Below, piece after piece: positions 1-6,604 of a stretch of 29,184 nucleotides of DNA (positions within the stretch are counted from its first letter, which is position 1; every line of letters starts with the position of its first letter). This stretch comes from Actinomycetota bacterium. Lineage in GTDB: Bacteria; Actinomycetota; Thermoleophilia; Gaiellales; Gaiellaceae. The notes below the pieces were generated by a model, which worked only from the letters and a program-made list of their open reading frames with translations, was not told the DNA's origin and searched no databases. The DNA is taken from NCBI GenBank assembly GCA_013812265.1, contig JACCTQ010000278.1, positions 1 through 29,184 on the forward strand, read 5' to 3'. The position numbers were made by a program, and so were the translations under genes.

Positions 1-621
1 ATGAAGGGGATTGTCGGCCGAAAGCTTGGCATGACGTCCCTCTTCGATCAGGAGACCGGTGTCGTGACGCCCGTGACCGTGATCGAGGCAGGTCCATGTC
101 CCGTGGTCCAGGTGAAGAGCGCCGCGACCGACGGGTACGAGGCGGTTCAGCTTGCCTTCGAGCCGGTTGCCGAGCGAAAGCTTTCCAGGGGCGAGCTCGG
201 GCACCTGAAGAAGGCCGAGACGAGTGCGCACCGGCATCTCGTGGAGTTCCGAGGCGCAAGCGAGTTGCTCGTGGGTGAGACGGTGACGGTGGAGAGCTTC
301 GAGCCGGGCGAGAAGGTCAAGGTGGCTGGCATCGGAATCGGCAAGGGCTTCGCGGGCACGATCAAGCGGCACCGGTTCCACCGTGGCCCGGCCTCCCACG
401 GCTCGCACAACGTCCGGAAGCCCGGTTCCATCGGCGCCTCGGCGACTCCTTCCCGGGTCTTCAAGGGCATGAAGATGGCCGGCCGCCTCGGCGGCAAGCG
501 AGCGACCCAGGTGGGGCTCTCGATCCATTCGGTCGACCCCGAGCGGAATCTGCTGCTCGTGAAGGGCGCTGTCCCCGGGCCGAAGAACGGCATCGTGGAA
601 GTCAGGGAGGAGAGCCGCTGA
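1..621 (+). CDS. rplC: 50S ribosomal protein L3
   Basis: L3 is an early-assembly protein of the large subunit whose long loop reaches the peptidyl-transferase centre. The 206-residue product has the usual bacterial length. It opens with MKGIVGRKLGMTSLF and carries the family signature RHRFHRGPASHGS around residues 124-135, followed by the glycine-rich stretch at residues 157-165. The ATG is the first base of the window, so the upstream promoter and the gene expected before it (S10) are not visible. Its TGA overlaps the ATG of L4 (TGATG), which fits translational coupling. Identification is secure. Confidence 0.97.
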   Translation: MKGIVGRKLGMTSLFDQETGVVTPVTVIEAGPCPVVQVKSAATDGYEAVQLAFEPVAERKLSRGELGHLKKAETSAHRHLVEFRGASELLVGETVTVESFEPGEKVKVAGIGIGKGFAGTIKRHRFHRGPASHGSHNVRKPGSIGASATPSRVFKGMKMAGRLGGKRATQVGLSIHSVDPERNLLLVKGAVPGPKNGIVEVREESR

Positions 622-1250
622 TGGCCGCCCCGAAGGCACCGCTTCTCGACAGCACCGGAAAGCGGTCGAGCGACGTAACCCTCGAGGAATCGGTCTTCGG
701 CGCGGAGATCAAGCCCCACCTCGTCCACGAGGCCGTCCGCGCCGACCTGAACGCGCGCCGTGCCGGCACACGCAGTGCCAAGAGCCGCGGGCTCGTGTCG
801 GGCGGCCGTGGCAAGCCCTGGCGGCAAAAGGGAACCGGCCGCGCTCGCGCGGGCACCATCCGGGCGCCGCAGTTCACGGGCGGTGGCGTTGCGTTCCCAC
901 CCCAGCCGCGCAGTTTCGACGTGAAGGTCAATCGTAAAGCTCACCGCTCCGCACTCCGAGGGACGTTGTCCAGTCACGCCGGCGCGGGCTCATTGGGCGT
1001 CGTCGACGGCTCTGCGTTCGCCGAGCCCTCCACGAAGGCCGCTGCCGCGCTGCTCGTAGCCTGGGGCAAAGAGCTTCCCCTCGTTCTCGTTGCAAACGAG
1101 GAAGAAGAGGCGCTCATCAAGTCCTTTCGCAATCTCGAGCGCGTACTCGTGACCGTGCCGTCCGAGCTGGAGGTGGCGACGCTTGCGTGGGCGCGCTCGC
1201 TGCTCGTCAGCCAGGCCGCCCTGGAGCTCGTACAGCGGAGGGCGACATGA
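621..1250 (+). CDS. rplD: 50S ribosomal protein L4
   Basis: L4 binds 23S rRNA and lines the exit tunnel; in many bacteria it also represses its own operon, which cannot be judged here. The 209-residue protein contains the tunnel-loop signature GGRGKPWRQKGTGRARAG at about residues 61-78 and the FPPQPR segment just after it. It overlaps L3 by one base and L23 by four bases (ATGA). Length and motif are normal for the family, with an N-terminus extended by about ten residues. Confidence 0.96.
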   Translation: MAAPKAPLLDSTGKRSSDVTLEESVFGAEIKPHLVHEAVRADLNARRAGTRSAKSRGLVSGGRGKPWRQKGTGRARAGTIRAPQFTGGGVAFPPQPRSFDVKVNRKAHRSALRGTLSSHAGAGSLGVVDGSAFAEPSTKAAAALLVAWGKELPLVLVANEEEEALIKSFRNLERVLVTVPSELEVATLAWARSLLVSQAALELVQRRAT

Positions 1251-1543
1251 CCCTCGAGGTCACGAACGTCTTGATCGCTCCGGTCGTTTCGGAGAAGAGC
1301 TACGCCATGATCGAGAGCCGCAAGTACTCGTTCCGCGTGCACCCGAGCGCCCATAAGACGCACATCCGCCAGGCGGTCGAGGAGATGTTCGATGTTCACG
1401 TCGAGAACGTGAACATCGTTCAGGTCCGGTCGAAGCCGAAGCGCCGGGGCCTCCACCGCGGGATGAAGCGGGGTTGGAAGAAGGCGATCGTCAGCATCCG
1501 CGAAGGGGAAACGATCGAGATATTCCCAGGAGCGCAGGTATGA
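1247..1543 (+). CDS. rplW: 50S ribosomal protein L23
   Basis: L23 sits at the polypeptide exit and is the docking site for trigger factor and SRP in known ribosomes. The 98-residue product shows the family pattern: APVVSEKSYAM near the N-terminus, YSFRVHPSAHKTHIRQAVEEMF in the centre (residues about 26-47) and VRSKPKRRG. The ATG at 1247 overlaps the L4 stop as ATGA; a longer in-frame version starting at 1187 adds residues with no L23 similarity and is rejected. It is followed by an 82-base spacer with a perfect hairpin and a bridging mini-ORF. Confidence 0.95.
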   Translation: MTLEVTNVLIAPVVSEKSYAMIESRKYSFRVHPSAHKTHIRQAVEEMFDVHVENVNIVQVRSKPKRRGLHRGMKRGWKKAIVSIREGETIEIFPGAQV

Positions 1544-1546
1544 CAA

Positions 1547-1575
1547 AGCCCAAAAATGCTCCGCATTTTTGGGCT
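1547..1575 (+). repeat. Perfect 13-bp hairpin, TCC loop (L23-L2 spacer)
   Basis: Arms at 1547-1559 and 1563-1575 are perfect reverse complements around a three-base TCC loop. It starts four bases after the L23 stop. There is no U-tract after it, so it does not look like a simple intrinsic terminator. Processing, pausing or RNA protection are possible. A similar AAATGC/GCATTT core lies in the next spacer. Confidence 0.8.
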
Positions 1576-1583
1576 GGCTGGTT

Positions 1584-1606
1584 TGACCCTTCGCTTCGCT
1601 CGGGTG
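1584..1606 (+). repeat. 23-base spacer repeat, copy 1
   Basis: These 23 bases (beginning TGACCCTTCGC, ending GCTCGGGTG) are identical to 2517-2539 in the next spacer. In both places the block follows an AT-rich hairpin and precedes an AGGAGGT-type ribosome-binding site by 5-8 bases. Confidence 0.85.
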
Positions 1607-1625
1607 ATTTCAGGAGGTCCGTTTA

Positions 1626-2468
1626 GTGGCACTTAGAAAATTCAAGCCTACTTCGCCCGGACGCCGGTTCATGACGGTCTCGAGCTTCGAGGAAATCACG
1701 AAGTCCGAGCCGGAGAAGAGCCTAACCGCTCCGCTCAAGAAGAGCGGGGGCAGGAACAAGTACGGGCGTATAACGCGGAGGCACCAGGGTGGCGGGCACA
1801 AGCGCCGCTACCGCGTAATCGACTTCAAGCGGAGGAAGGATGGCGTTCCGGCCACGGTGGCCGCGATCGAGTACGACCCCAACCGGTCGGCGCGCATTGC
1901 GCTGCTGCACTACGCCGACGGTGCGAAGTCCTATATCCTCGCTCCGGCTCGCCTGGGGGTCGGGGCCCGCGTCGAGTCAGGACCCGAGGCCGACATCAAG
2001 CCGGGTAACGCTCTCCCGCTGTCGCACATCCCGACGGGCACGCTCGTGCACAACGTCGAGTTGAGGCCCGGCCGTGGTGGTCAGATGGCGCGTAGCGCAG
2101 GGTCCGGCGTTCAACTGGTCGCGAAGGACGAAGGGTTCGGCGTGCTCCGGCTCCCTTCGGGCGAGATGCGCCGCGTCCTGCTCACGTGTCGCGCCACCAT
2201 CGGGCAGGTCGGGAACGTGGATCACGAGAACATCTCGATCGGCAAGGCGGGTCGAAGCCGCTGGTTGGGCAAGCGCCCGTCCGTCCGCGGCTCGGCCATG
2301 AACCCCGTCGACCACCCGCACGGTGGCGGCGAGGGGAAGTCGAAGGGCGGTCGCCATCCGGTCACGCCATGGGGCGTTCCGACACTCGGCAAGCGCACCC
2401 GCCGCAAGCACAAGGAATCCGACAAGTTGATCGTTCGGGCGCGGCGCCGCGGCAAGGATAAACGTTGA
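1626..2468 (+). CDS. rplB: 50S ribosomal protein L2
   Basis: L2 is a core protein of the peptidyl-transferase region and of subunit association. The 280-residue product matches family length. Diagnostic features are RRHQGGGHKRRYRVIDF (residues about 56-72) and MNPVDHPHGGGEGKS (about 222-236), which includes the conserved histidine of the HGGGEG loop. The start is GTG at 1626, placed eight bases after AGGAGG at 1612-1617 and overlapping the stop of the upstream mini-ORF. The next 94 bases are an unusual spacer rather than a gene. Confidence 0.97.
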   Translation: MALRKFKPTSPGRRFMTVSSFEEITKSEPEKSLTAPLKKSGGRNKYGRITRRHQGGGHKRRYRVIDFKRRKDGVPATVAAIEYDPNRSARIALLHYADGAKSYILAPARLGVGARVESGPEADIKPGNALPLSHIPTGTLVHNVELRPGRGGQMARSAGSGVQLVAKDEGFGVLRLPSGEMRRVLLTCRATIGQVGNVDHENISIGKAGRSRWLGKRPSVRGSAMNPVDHPHGGGEGKSKGGRHPVTPWGVPTLGKRTRRKHKESDKLIVRARRRGKDKR

Positions 2469-2470
2469 AA

Positions 2471-2566
2471 ATGTTCAAGCCGGAAAAAATGCTGCGCATT
2501 TCCCCCGGGTTTGTGTTGACCCTTCGCTTCGCTCGGGTGCACTCAAAGGAGGTTCTGGAGGCGTGA
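2471..2566 (+). other. Bridging mini-ORF in the L2-S19 spacer
   Basis: A 31-codon frame starts two bases after the L2 stop (ATG at 2471) and ends with a TGA overlapping the S19 start as GTGA. The peptide begins MFKPEKMLRISPG. The shared 23-base block is read here in a different frame from the L23-L2 mini-ORF, so peptide sequence is not what is conserved. A coupling role is inferred. Confidence 0.35.
2517..2539 (+). repeat. 23-base spacer repeat, copy 2
   Basis: Identical to 1584-1606. A weaker hairpin (AAATGC at 2487-2492, TGC loop, GCATTT at 2496-2501) precedes it, mirroring the arrangement of the L23-L2 spacer. Confidence 0.85.
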
Positions 2567-2850
2567 GTAGATCGTCCAAGAAAGGGCCGTTCGTCGAGGA
2601 GCGGCTGATGGGCCGAATCGAGCAGATGAACGCTTCGGGCTCGAAGCGGATGATCCGGACCTGGTCCAGGGCTTCCACGATCTTCCCTGAGATGGTGGGC
2701 CACACGATCGCCGTTCACGACGGCCGTAAGCACGTGCCCGTCTTCGTCTCCGAGCAGATGGTCGGCCACAAGCTCGGCGAGTTCGCGCCGACGCGCATGT
2801 TCCGCGGTCACGCCGGTGACCGCCAGGCTCAGGTGAAGAAGGGTCGATGA
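2563..2850 (+). CDS. rpsS: 30S ribosomal protein S19
   Basis: S19 sits in the head of the small subunit with S13 and contacts the A-site tRNA region. The 95-residue product is family-typical: SRSSKKGPFVEERLM at the start, TWSRASTIFPEMVGHTIAVH in the middle and GEFAPTRMFRGHAG near the end. It starts with GTG after two G-rich stretches (AAAGGAGG and TGGAGG). Its stop overlaps the L22 start (ATGA). Confidence 0.96.
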   Translation: MSRSSKKGPFVEERLMGRIEQMNASGSKRMIRTWSRASTIFPEMVGHTIAVHDGRKHVPVFVSEQMVGHKLGEFAPTRMFRGHAGDRQAQVKKGR

Positions 2851-3359
2851 GCGCTCTTGCAACCGACGGCCAGCCCGAGGTCCGCGCCGTGGCGAAGTGG
2901 GTGCGCATGTCGCCGCGGAAGGCGCGTCTCGTCGCGGAGCACATCCGGGGGCGGAGCGTGCCCGAGGCTCGAACGGTGCTTGCCTTCTCGCAGCGTGCGG
3001 CGGCCCGGGAGATCGAGAAAGTTCTGCGCTCCGCTGTCGCAAACGCCGAGGCCAATCACAACATGCTCGGTGACGAGCTCGTGGTATCCGCGGCGTACGT
3101 GGACGAGGGCGTCGTGATCAAGCGCATTCGCGCACGGGCGCGCGGGCGCGCTGCCCAGATCAGGAAGCCGACCTGCCACATCACCGTAAAGCTCAAGCAG
3201 GCGCAGCCTCGCTCGACTGCCCGGCCCGATGCGGAACCGGCGGTCGAGAAGAAGCGCGCCCCGCGCAGCGACAAGACCGAGACGACCGCGACGACTCCGG
3301 AGGAGAAGCCGAAGCGCGCTTCGCGCCGGAAGAAGAAGAAGGAGGAGGCAACCGTTTAA
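2847..3359 (+). CDS. rplV: 50S ribosomal protein L22 with lysine-rich C-terminal tail
   Basis: L22 lines the exit tunnel opposite L4. The core occupies about residues 8-115: KWVRMSPRKARLVAEHIRG, SAVANAEANHNM and the beta-hairpin region ending RARGRAAQIRKPTCHITVKL. The protein is 170 residues where about 110-115 is typical. The extra C-terminus is rich in E, K, R, P and T and ends in a run of lysines. It overlaps S19 by four bases and its TAA overlaps the ATG of the spacer ORF that follows (TAATG). Confidence 0.95.
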   Translation: MSALATDGQPEVRAVAKWVRMSPRKARLVAEHIRGRSVPEARTVLAFSQRAAAREIEKVLRSAVANAEANHNMLGDELVVSAAYVDEGVVIKRIRARARGRAAQIRKPTCHITVKLKQAQPRSTARPDAEPAVEKKRAPRSDKTETTATTPEEKPKRASRRKKKKEEATV

Positions 3360-3532
3360 TGGCGACCCCCTACCCCGTATATCGCACTCACCGGCGCGCT
3401 GCAAAGCGGCGCCATGCGTCGTCCTCAGTCGCGCCCGTAGTCTATGGCGTCCGCCCTATGTACGCCCTGCGTCCTAGCCTGGCTTGCTTTTCGCGGCCGG
3501 AGAGCACGACCTACGTGGAAGGTGATCGCTGA
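3359..3532 (+). other. Bridging ORF / spacer element A (L22-S3), 57 codons
   Basis: A 57-codon frame starts with an ATG overlapping the L22 stop (TAATG) and ends with a TGA overlapping the S3 start (TGATG). Both ends of the DNA closely match the S11-S4 spacer at 14245-14355. The first about 52 bases agree at roughly four in five positions, including ATGGCGACCCC and GGCGCGCTGCAA. The last about 54 bases agree at about three in four, including CGGAGAGC. The encoded peptide is basic (MATPYPVYRTHRRAAKRRH at the start) and is not a family I recognise. It may be a translated micro-gene or an inserted element. Confidence 0.5.
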
Positions 3533-4572
3533 TGGGTCAAAAAGTTCACCCGGGCGGGATGCGCGTCGGCGTCATCCACGACTGGAAATCCAACTGGTAC
3601 ACGGGCAAGAAGGATTTTGCCGATTACCTGCTCGAAGACATCAAGATCCGCGAGCACATCAGCGCGAAGCTGTCGCACGCGGGGCTATCCGACATCTTGA
3701 TCCGCAAGGACAAGCAGCGAATCACCGTCGACATCTACACGGCACGCCCGGGCATCGTGATCGGCAAGTCGGGCGTCGAGGTCGATGCTCTCCGCCGTGA
3801 GCTGCACTCGATCACGCAGAAGAACGTTCACATCAATATCAACGAGATCAAACGGCCGGAGCTCGACGCGAAGCTGGTCGCCCAGTCGATCGCGGAACAG
3901 CTCCAGAACAGGGTCAGCTTTCGGCGCGCGATGAAGCGCTCGCTCGCCTCCGCGATCCGCTCGGGCGCGCAGGGGATCAAGATCACCTGTGGCGGTCGCC
4001 TCGGGGGAACGGAGATGAGCCGGTCGGAGGCTTACTCGGAGGGGCGAGTCCCGCTCCACACGATCCGTGCCGATATCGATTACGGCTTCGTGGAGGCGAA
4101 GACCACCTTCGGCCGGATCGGCGTGAAGGTATGGATCAACAAGGGCGAGATCATGCCGGAGGGCTACGAAGGTATGACCCAGAAGGAGTCTCGCCTGGGT
4201 GACCAGGATCAGGCCCGCCGTCGAGGCGGCCCGACCGAAGGGCTCGGTGCCTCGAGGGAGGCCGGCCGCGGGCGATCGGGAGACCGCGAGGGCCTGGGTC
4301 CGGTGCGCCAACGCCGCCGGGGCGAGGGCGGAGGACCGGGACGCGGTCGTGGACGGCCGGGAGCGCGCGATCGCGCTCGGGGACAGGACAACGTGGAGCG
4401 GCCGCGCACGGATGAGACTGCGAGCACGGCCGAGGGGCGCGATCTGCCGGTCGTCGAGCCCGTTGTCGAGGCGGCACCGGCTGCGGTTGTCGAGGCCCCT
4501 GACACGACTACGACGAAGAAGCTGCACGAAGACCCGACGAAGCTCGACCAGTCCGGGGACCCGGCACGCTGA
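3532..4572 (+). CDS. rpsC: 30S ribosomal protein S3 with long low-complexity tail
   Basis: S3 lines the mRNA entry channel. The core (residues 1 to about 212) has GQKVHPGGMRVGVIHDW at the N-terminus, the KH-domain motif RPGIVIGKSG (about 76-85) and the C-terminal domain EGRVPLHTIRADIDYGF plus GVKVWINKGE. The remaining about 134 residues are a disordered tail: first Gly/Arg-rich, then acidic/proline/valine-rich, ending in a mixed Lys/Asp stretch. The family usually has 210-280 residues. The ATG overlaps the stop of the spacer ORF, and the TGA overlaps the L16 ATG. Confidence 0.96.
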   Translation: MGQKVHPGGMRVGVIHDWKSNWYTGKKDFADYLLEDIKIREHISAKLSHAGLSDILIRKDKQRITVDIYTARPGIVIGKSGVEVDALRRELHSITQKNVHININEIKRPELDAKLVAQSIAEQLQNRVSFRRAMKRSLASAIRSGAQGIKITCGGRLGGTEMSRSEAYSEGRVPLHTIRADIDYGFVEAKTTFGRIGVKVWINKGEIMPEGYEGMTQKESRLGDQDQARRRGGPTEGLGASREAGRGRSGDREGLGPVRQRRRGEGGGPGRGRGRPGARDRARGQDNVERPRTDETASTAEGRDLPVVEPVVEAAPAAVVEAPDTTTTKKLHEDPTKLDQSGDPAR

Positions 4573-4997
4573 TGCTGCTTCCGAAGAAGACGAAGTTCCG
4601 CAAGTACCAGCGCGGTCGCCGCGCTGGCTTCGCCAAAGGCCAGACGACCGTTCACTTCGGCGATTACGGGCTGAAGGCGCTCGAGACGGCATGGGTGACG
4701 AACCGTCAGATCGAGGCCGCCCGCATCGCGATGACCCGGAAGATCAAGCGCGGCGGCAAGGTCTGGATCAACATCTTCCCGGACAAGCCCACCACGCAGA
4801 AGCCGGCGGAGACGCGCATGGGCTCCGGAAAGGGCTCGCCGGAGCACTGGGTCGCGGTCGTCAAGCCGGGCCGCGTGATGTTCGAGCTCGCCGGCGTCCC
4901 GGAGCCGCTTGCGCGCGAGGCCCTTCGGCTCGCCGGAACGAAGCTGCCGATCAAGACGAAGTTCGTGAAACGGGAGGCGGATCTCTTTGAGACCTAA
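4572..4997 (+). CDS. rplP: 50S ribosomal protein L16
   Basis: L16 organises the A-site of the large subunit. The 141-residue product has the typical start MLLPKKTKFRKYQRGR and the motifs KVWINIFPDKP and KPAETRMGSGKGSPEHWVAVVK (about residues 58-90). Length is normal. It overlaps S3 by one base and L29 by eleven bases, because L29 uses an upstream TTG. Confidence 0.96.
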   Translation: MLLPKKTKFRKYQRGRRAGFAKGQTTVHFGDYGLKALETAWVTNRQIEAARIAMTRKIKRGGKVWINIFPDKPTTQKPAETRMGSGKGSPEHWVAVVKPGRVMFELAGVPEPLAREALRLAGTKLPIKTKFVKREADLFET

Positions 4998-5190
4998 AGA
5001 ACTACGCGATCTCACCGACGAGGAGCTGGCCAAGCGCCTTGCCGACACCCGCCAGGAGCTGCTCAACCTCCGCTTCCAGTCGGCGACCGGAGCGCTGGAG
5101 AACGCCGCGCGCCTGAAGCTGACGAAGCGCGAGATCGCCCGCATCCTGACGATTCGCCAAGAGCGCGAAGCAACTCTGGAGAGAAGATAA
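4987..5190 (+). CDS. rpmC: 50S ribosomal protein L29
   Basis: L29 is a small two-helix protein near the tunnel exit. The 67-residue product reads MRPKELRDLTDEELAKRL at the start and has the conserved ELLNLRFQ at about residues 24-31, then ARIL. The start is TTG at 4987, inside the L16 end; no ATG or GTG lies nearby in frame, and a GGAGG stretch is present seven bases upstream (4974-4978 region). It ends in TAA six bases before the S17 domain-extended ATG. Confidence 0.92.
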   Translation: MRPKELRDLTDEELAKRLADTRQELLNLRFQSATGALENAARLKLTKREIARILTIRQEREATLERR

Positions 5191-5757
5191 ATGGCTGACG
5201 AAGACCGAACCGCGTCGGAAGACGCGACAATCGAAGAGCCGGAGGCTCAGGTGGCGGCAGAGCCGGAGGCTCAGGCCTCGACGGGTGAATCGCCTGGCGA
5301 GGAGGTTACGACCGCGGTCCGGCCCGCCGGGGCTCCGGCAGCGAAGGCCGAAGCGGGTGCTGCCGAGAAGCCCGGCGAGGCCGGGGCGAAAGCTCGCCGG
5401 TCGAAGAAGCGGCTGCCGCGTTCGGAGCGGCGTCAACGTCCCCGTGTCAAGCGGGAGAGGCCGGCGGAGCGAAACCCGATCATTCGGCTTCCGAAGCCAG
5501 AGCACGAGCGGGGACGACGCCAGGAACGTCGCGGAGTGGTGGTCTCGAGCGCGATGGACAAGACCATCGTCGTCAAGGTTGACACCGTGAAGGCCCACCC
5601 CCGTTACAAGAAAGTCGTCCGCCGCTCGCGCAAGTTCCATGCCCACGACGAGCAGAACAGCGCGAAAGTGGGAGACATGGTTCGAATCGTCGAGACCCGG
5701 CCGCTGTCCAAGCTCAAGAACTGGCGGCTGGCGGAGATCGTGGAGGCTGCTCGGTGA
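5191..5757 (+). CDS. rpsQ: 30S ribosomal protein S17 with about 105-residue N-terminal extension
   Basis: S17 is a primary binder of 16S rRNA with an OB fold. The S17 domain is only about residues 108-188: RRGVVVSSAMDKTIVVKV, the segment HPRYKKVVRRSRKFHAHDE and the ending TRPLSKLKNWRLAEIVE. Before it lies an extension that is first acidic and alanine/proline/glutamate-rich (residues 1-65, with repeated EPEAQ units) and then strongly basic (about 66-110). Typical S17 has 80-90 residues. The ATG at 5191 follows the L29 stop directly; internal starts near the S17 domain are less well placed. It overlaps L14 as GTGA. Confidence 0.93.
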   Translation: MADEDRTASEDATIEEPEAQVAAEPEAQASTGESPGEEVTTAVRPAGAPAAKAEAGAAEKPGEAGAKARRSKKRLPRSERRQRPRVKRERPAERNPIIRLPKPEHERGRRQERRGVVVSSAMDKTIVVKVDTVKAHPRYKKVVRRSRKFHAHDEQNSAKVGDMVRIVETRPLSKLKNWRLAEIVEAAR

Positions 5758-6122
5758 TCCAGCAGGAGTCCAGGCTTCGGGTCGCCGACAATACGGGTGC
5801 GCGAGAGTTGCTCTGCATCCGCGTGATGGGGGGGTCCAAGCGCCGCTACGCCGCGGTCGGGGACATCATCGTGGGCACGGTCAAGACCGCCACGCCCCAG
5901 GGTGCCGTCAAGAAGGGCGAGGTCGTGCGCGCCGTGGTGGTGAGGACCAAAAAGCCGTTCGGCCGCGACGACGGGAGTCAGATCGCCTTCGACGAGAACG
6001 CGGCCGTCCTCATCGACAGCCAGCGAAATCCTCGCGGAACACGGATCTTCGGGCCTGTTGCCCGCGAGTTGCGCGAGAAGAACTTTATGAAGATCGTCAG
6101 CCTCGCTCCAGAGGTTCTCTGA
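5754..6122 (+). CDS. rplN: 50S ribosomal protein L14
   Basis: L14 forms an intersubunit bridge and is the binding site of RsfS. The 122-residue product is canonical: MIQQESRLRVADNTGARELLCIRV at the N-terminus, KTATPQGAVKKGEVVRAVVVRTKK in the centre and GTRIFGPVARELREKNFMKIVSLAPEVL at the end. The GTG start overlaps the S17 stop. Its last codons form the first arm of a 26-bp inverted repeat that runs past the stop. Confidence 0.96.
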   Translation: MIQQESRLRVADNTGARELLCIRVMGGSKRRYAAVGDIIVGTVKTATPQGAVKKGEVVRAVVVRTKKPFGRDDGSQIAFDENAAVLIDSQRNPRGTRIFGPVARELREKNFMKIVSLAPEVL

Positions 6123-6163
6123 GCCGTGGAAATGCAGGCATTTCCACGGCTCAGAGAACCTCT
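6110..6163 (+). repeat. Perfect 26-bp inverted repeat, 2-base loop, at the L14 3' end
   Basis: Arms at 6110-6135 and 6138-6163 are exact reverse complements separated by AG. The left arm contains the last four codons and the stop of L14, so the right arm is an inverted copy of the end of that gene. No U-run follows. The structure would be a very stable hairpin in RNA or a cruciform in DNA. Origin by fold-back template switching is an inference. Confidence 0.95.
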
Positions 6164-6248
6164 AATAGAAGGAAGGATGCGTAAGGTGGGTTGCGGAAAA
6201 GGGTTTCTTATGGTCGAGCTTTTGCGCGAAGCGGGAAAGGTCGTATGA
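6132..6248 (+). other. Bridging mini-ORF in the L14-L24 spacer
   Basis: A 38-codon frame starts ten bases after the L14 stop, inside the inverted repeat (ATG at 6132), and ends with a TGA overlapping the L24 start as ATGA. A GTG six bases upstream is also in frame. The C-terminal part reads MVELLREAGKVV. It resembles the ends of the mini-ORFs before S8 (VELFPPKEEKRSC) and L6 (IELLPPEAEEGP), because all three cross the same repeated ribosome-binding module. Confidence 0.4.
6217..6247 (+). promoter_or_regulatory. Ribosome-binding hairpin module before L24
   Basis: The layout is AGCTT, then a stem CTTTTGCGC (6219-6227), GAA loop, GCGGGAAAG (6231-6239), then AAGGTC and the ATG at 6245. Two of nine base pairs are mismatched. 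The same layout recurs before S8 (7453-7484) and L6 (7944-7975); the L24 and S8 copies share the 13 bases TGGTCGAGCTTTT. The purine-rich 3' arm holds the ribosome-binding site, so folding should limit access to it. Confidence 0.6.
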
Positions 6249-6604
6249 AGGTTCGCAAAGGCGATCTCGTTCAGATTCTGGCCGGGAAGGACCGCGGGAA
6301 GCAGGGCCGCGTTCTCGAGGCGCGTCCGCGCGACAACCGAGTCGTCGTCGAGAACCTCAACATAGTCAAGCGGCACATGCGGCCGCGGCCGCTGCGGGAT
6401 TCGAGCCGGATGGGGCAACAGCAGATCGTTCCGGGCGGGGTCATCGACAAGCCGGCGCCGCTGCCCGTCTCGAACGTGATGATCGTCTGTCCCACCTGCA
6501 AGCGCGCGACACGCATCGGGATCGAGATTCGCGCTGCGAAAGGCGAGGAGAAGCGCGTGCGCGTCTGCCGACGCGCGGACTGCGGCCAGGAGATCGACAA
6601 GTGA
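6245..6604 (+). CDS. rplX: 50S ribosomal protein L24 (zinc-ribbon type)
   Basis: L24 initiates large-subunit assembly. The KOW domain is at residues 1-45 (MKVRKGDLVQILAGKDRGKQ, then VVVENLNIVKRHMRP). The C-terminal part has four cysteines, C82, C85, C108 and C113, arranged CPTC...CRRADC, suggesting a zinc site. The length is 119 residues. A TTG at 6191 would add 18 residues of spacer-derived sequence; the ATG at 6245 is chosen because it gives the family N-terminus, follows AAAGG and overlaps the mini-ORF stop. Its own stop overlaps L5 as GTGA. Confidence 0.93.
   Translation: MKVRKGDLVQILAGKDRGKQGRVLEARPRDNRVVVENLNIVKRHMRPRPLRDSSRMGQQQIVPGGVIDKPAPLPVSNVMIVCPTCKRATRIGIEIRAAKGEEKRVRVCRRADCGQEIDK

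Larger units (their letters stand above)
1540..1626 (+). other. Bridging mini-ORF in the L23-L2 spacer
   Basis: A 28-codon frame begins with an ATG overlapping the L23 stop (ATGA at 1540-1543) and ends with a TAG whose G is the first base of the L2 GTG start (TAGTG). It therefore exactly bridges the two genes. The peptide (MTKPKNAPHFWAGWFD at its start) resembles nothing I recognise. Its sequence is largely dictated by a hairpin, so a protein role is doubtful. A role in carrying ribosomes across the spacer is an inference. Confidence 0.35.

Noticed and set aside
147..977. Long minus-strand and out-of-frame ORFs throughout 1-29184
   Set aside because: They mirror highly conserved + strand genes in a high-GC sequence, lack ribosome-binding sites, and have arginine/proline/alanine-rich shadow composition.
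6110..6163. L14-L24 inverted repeat as an intrinsic terminator
   Set aside because: No U-tract follows, and essential genes of the same operon continue directly downstream. A stem this strong might still pause transcription.
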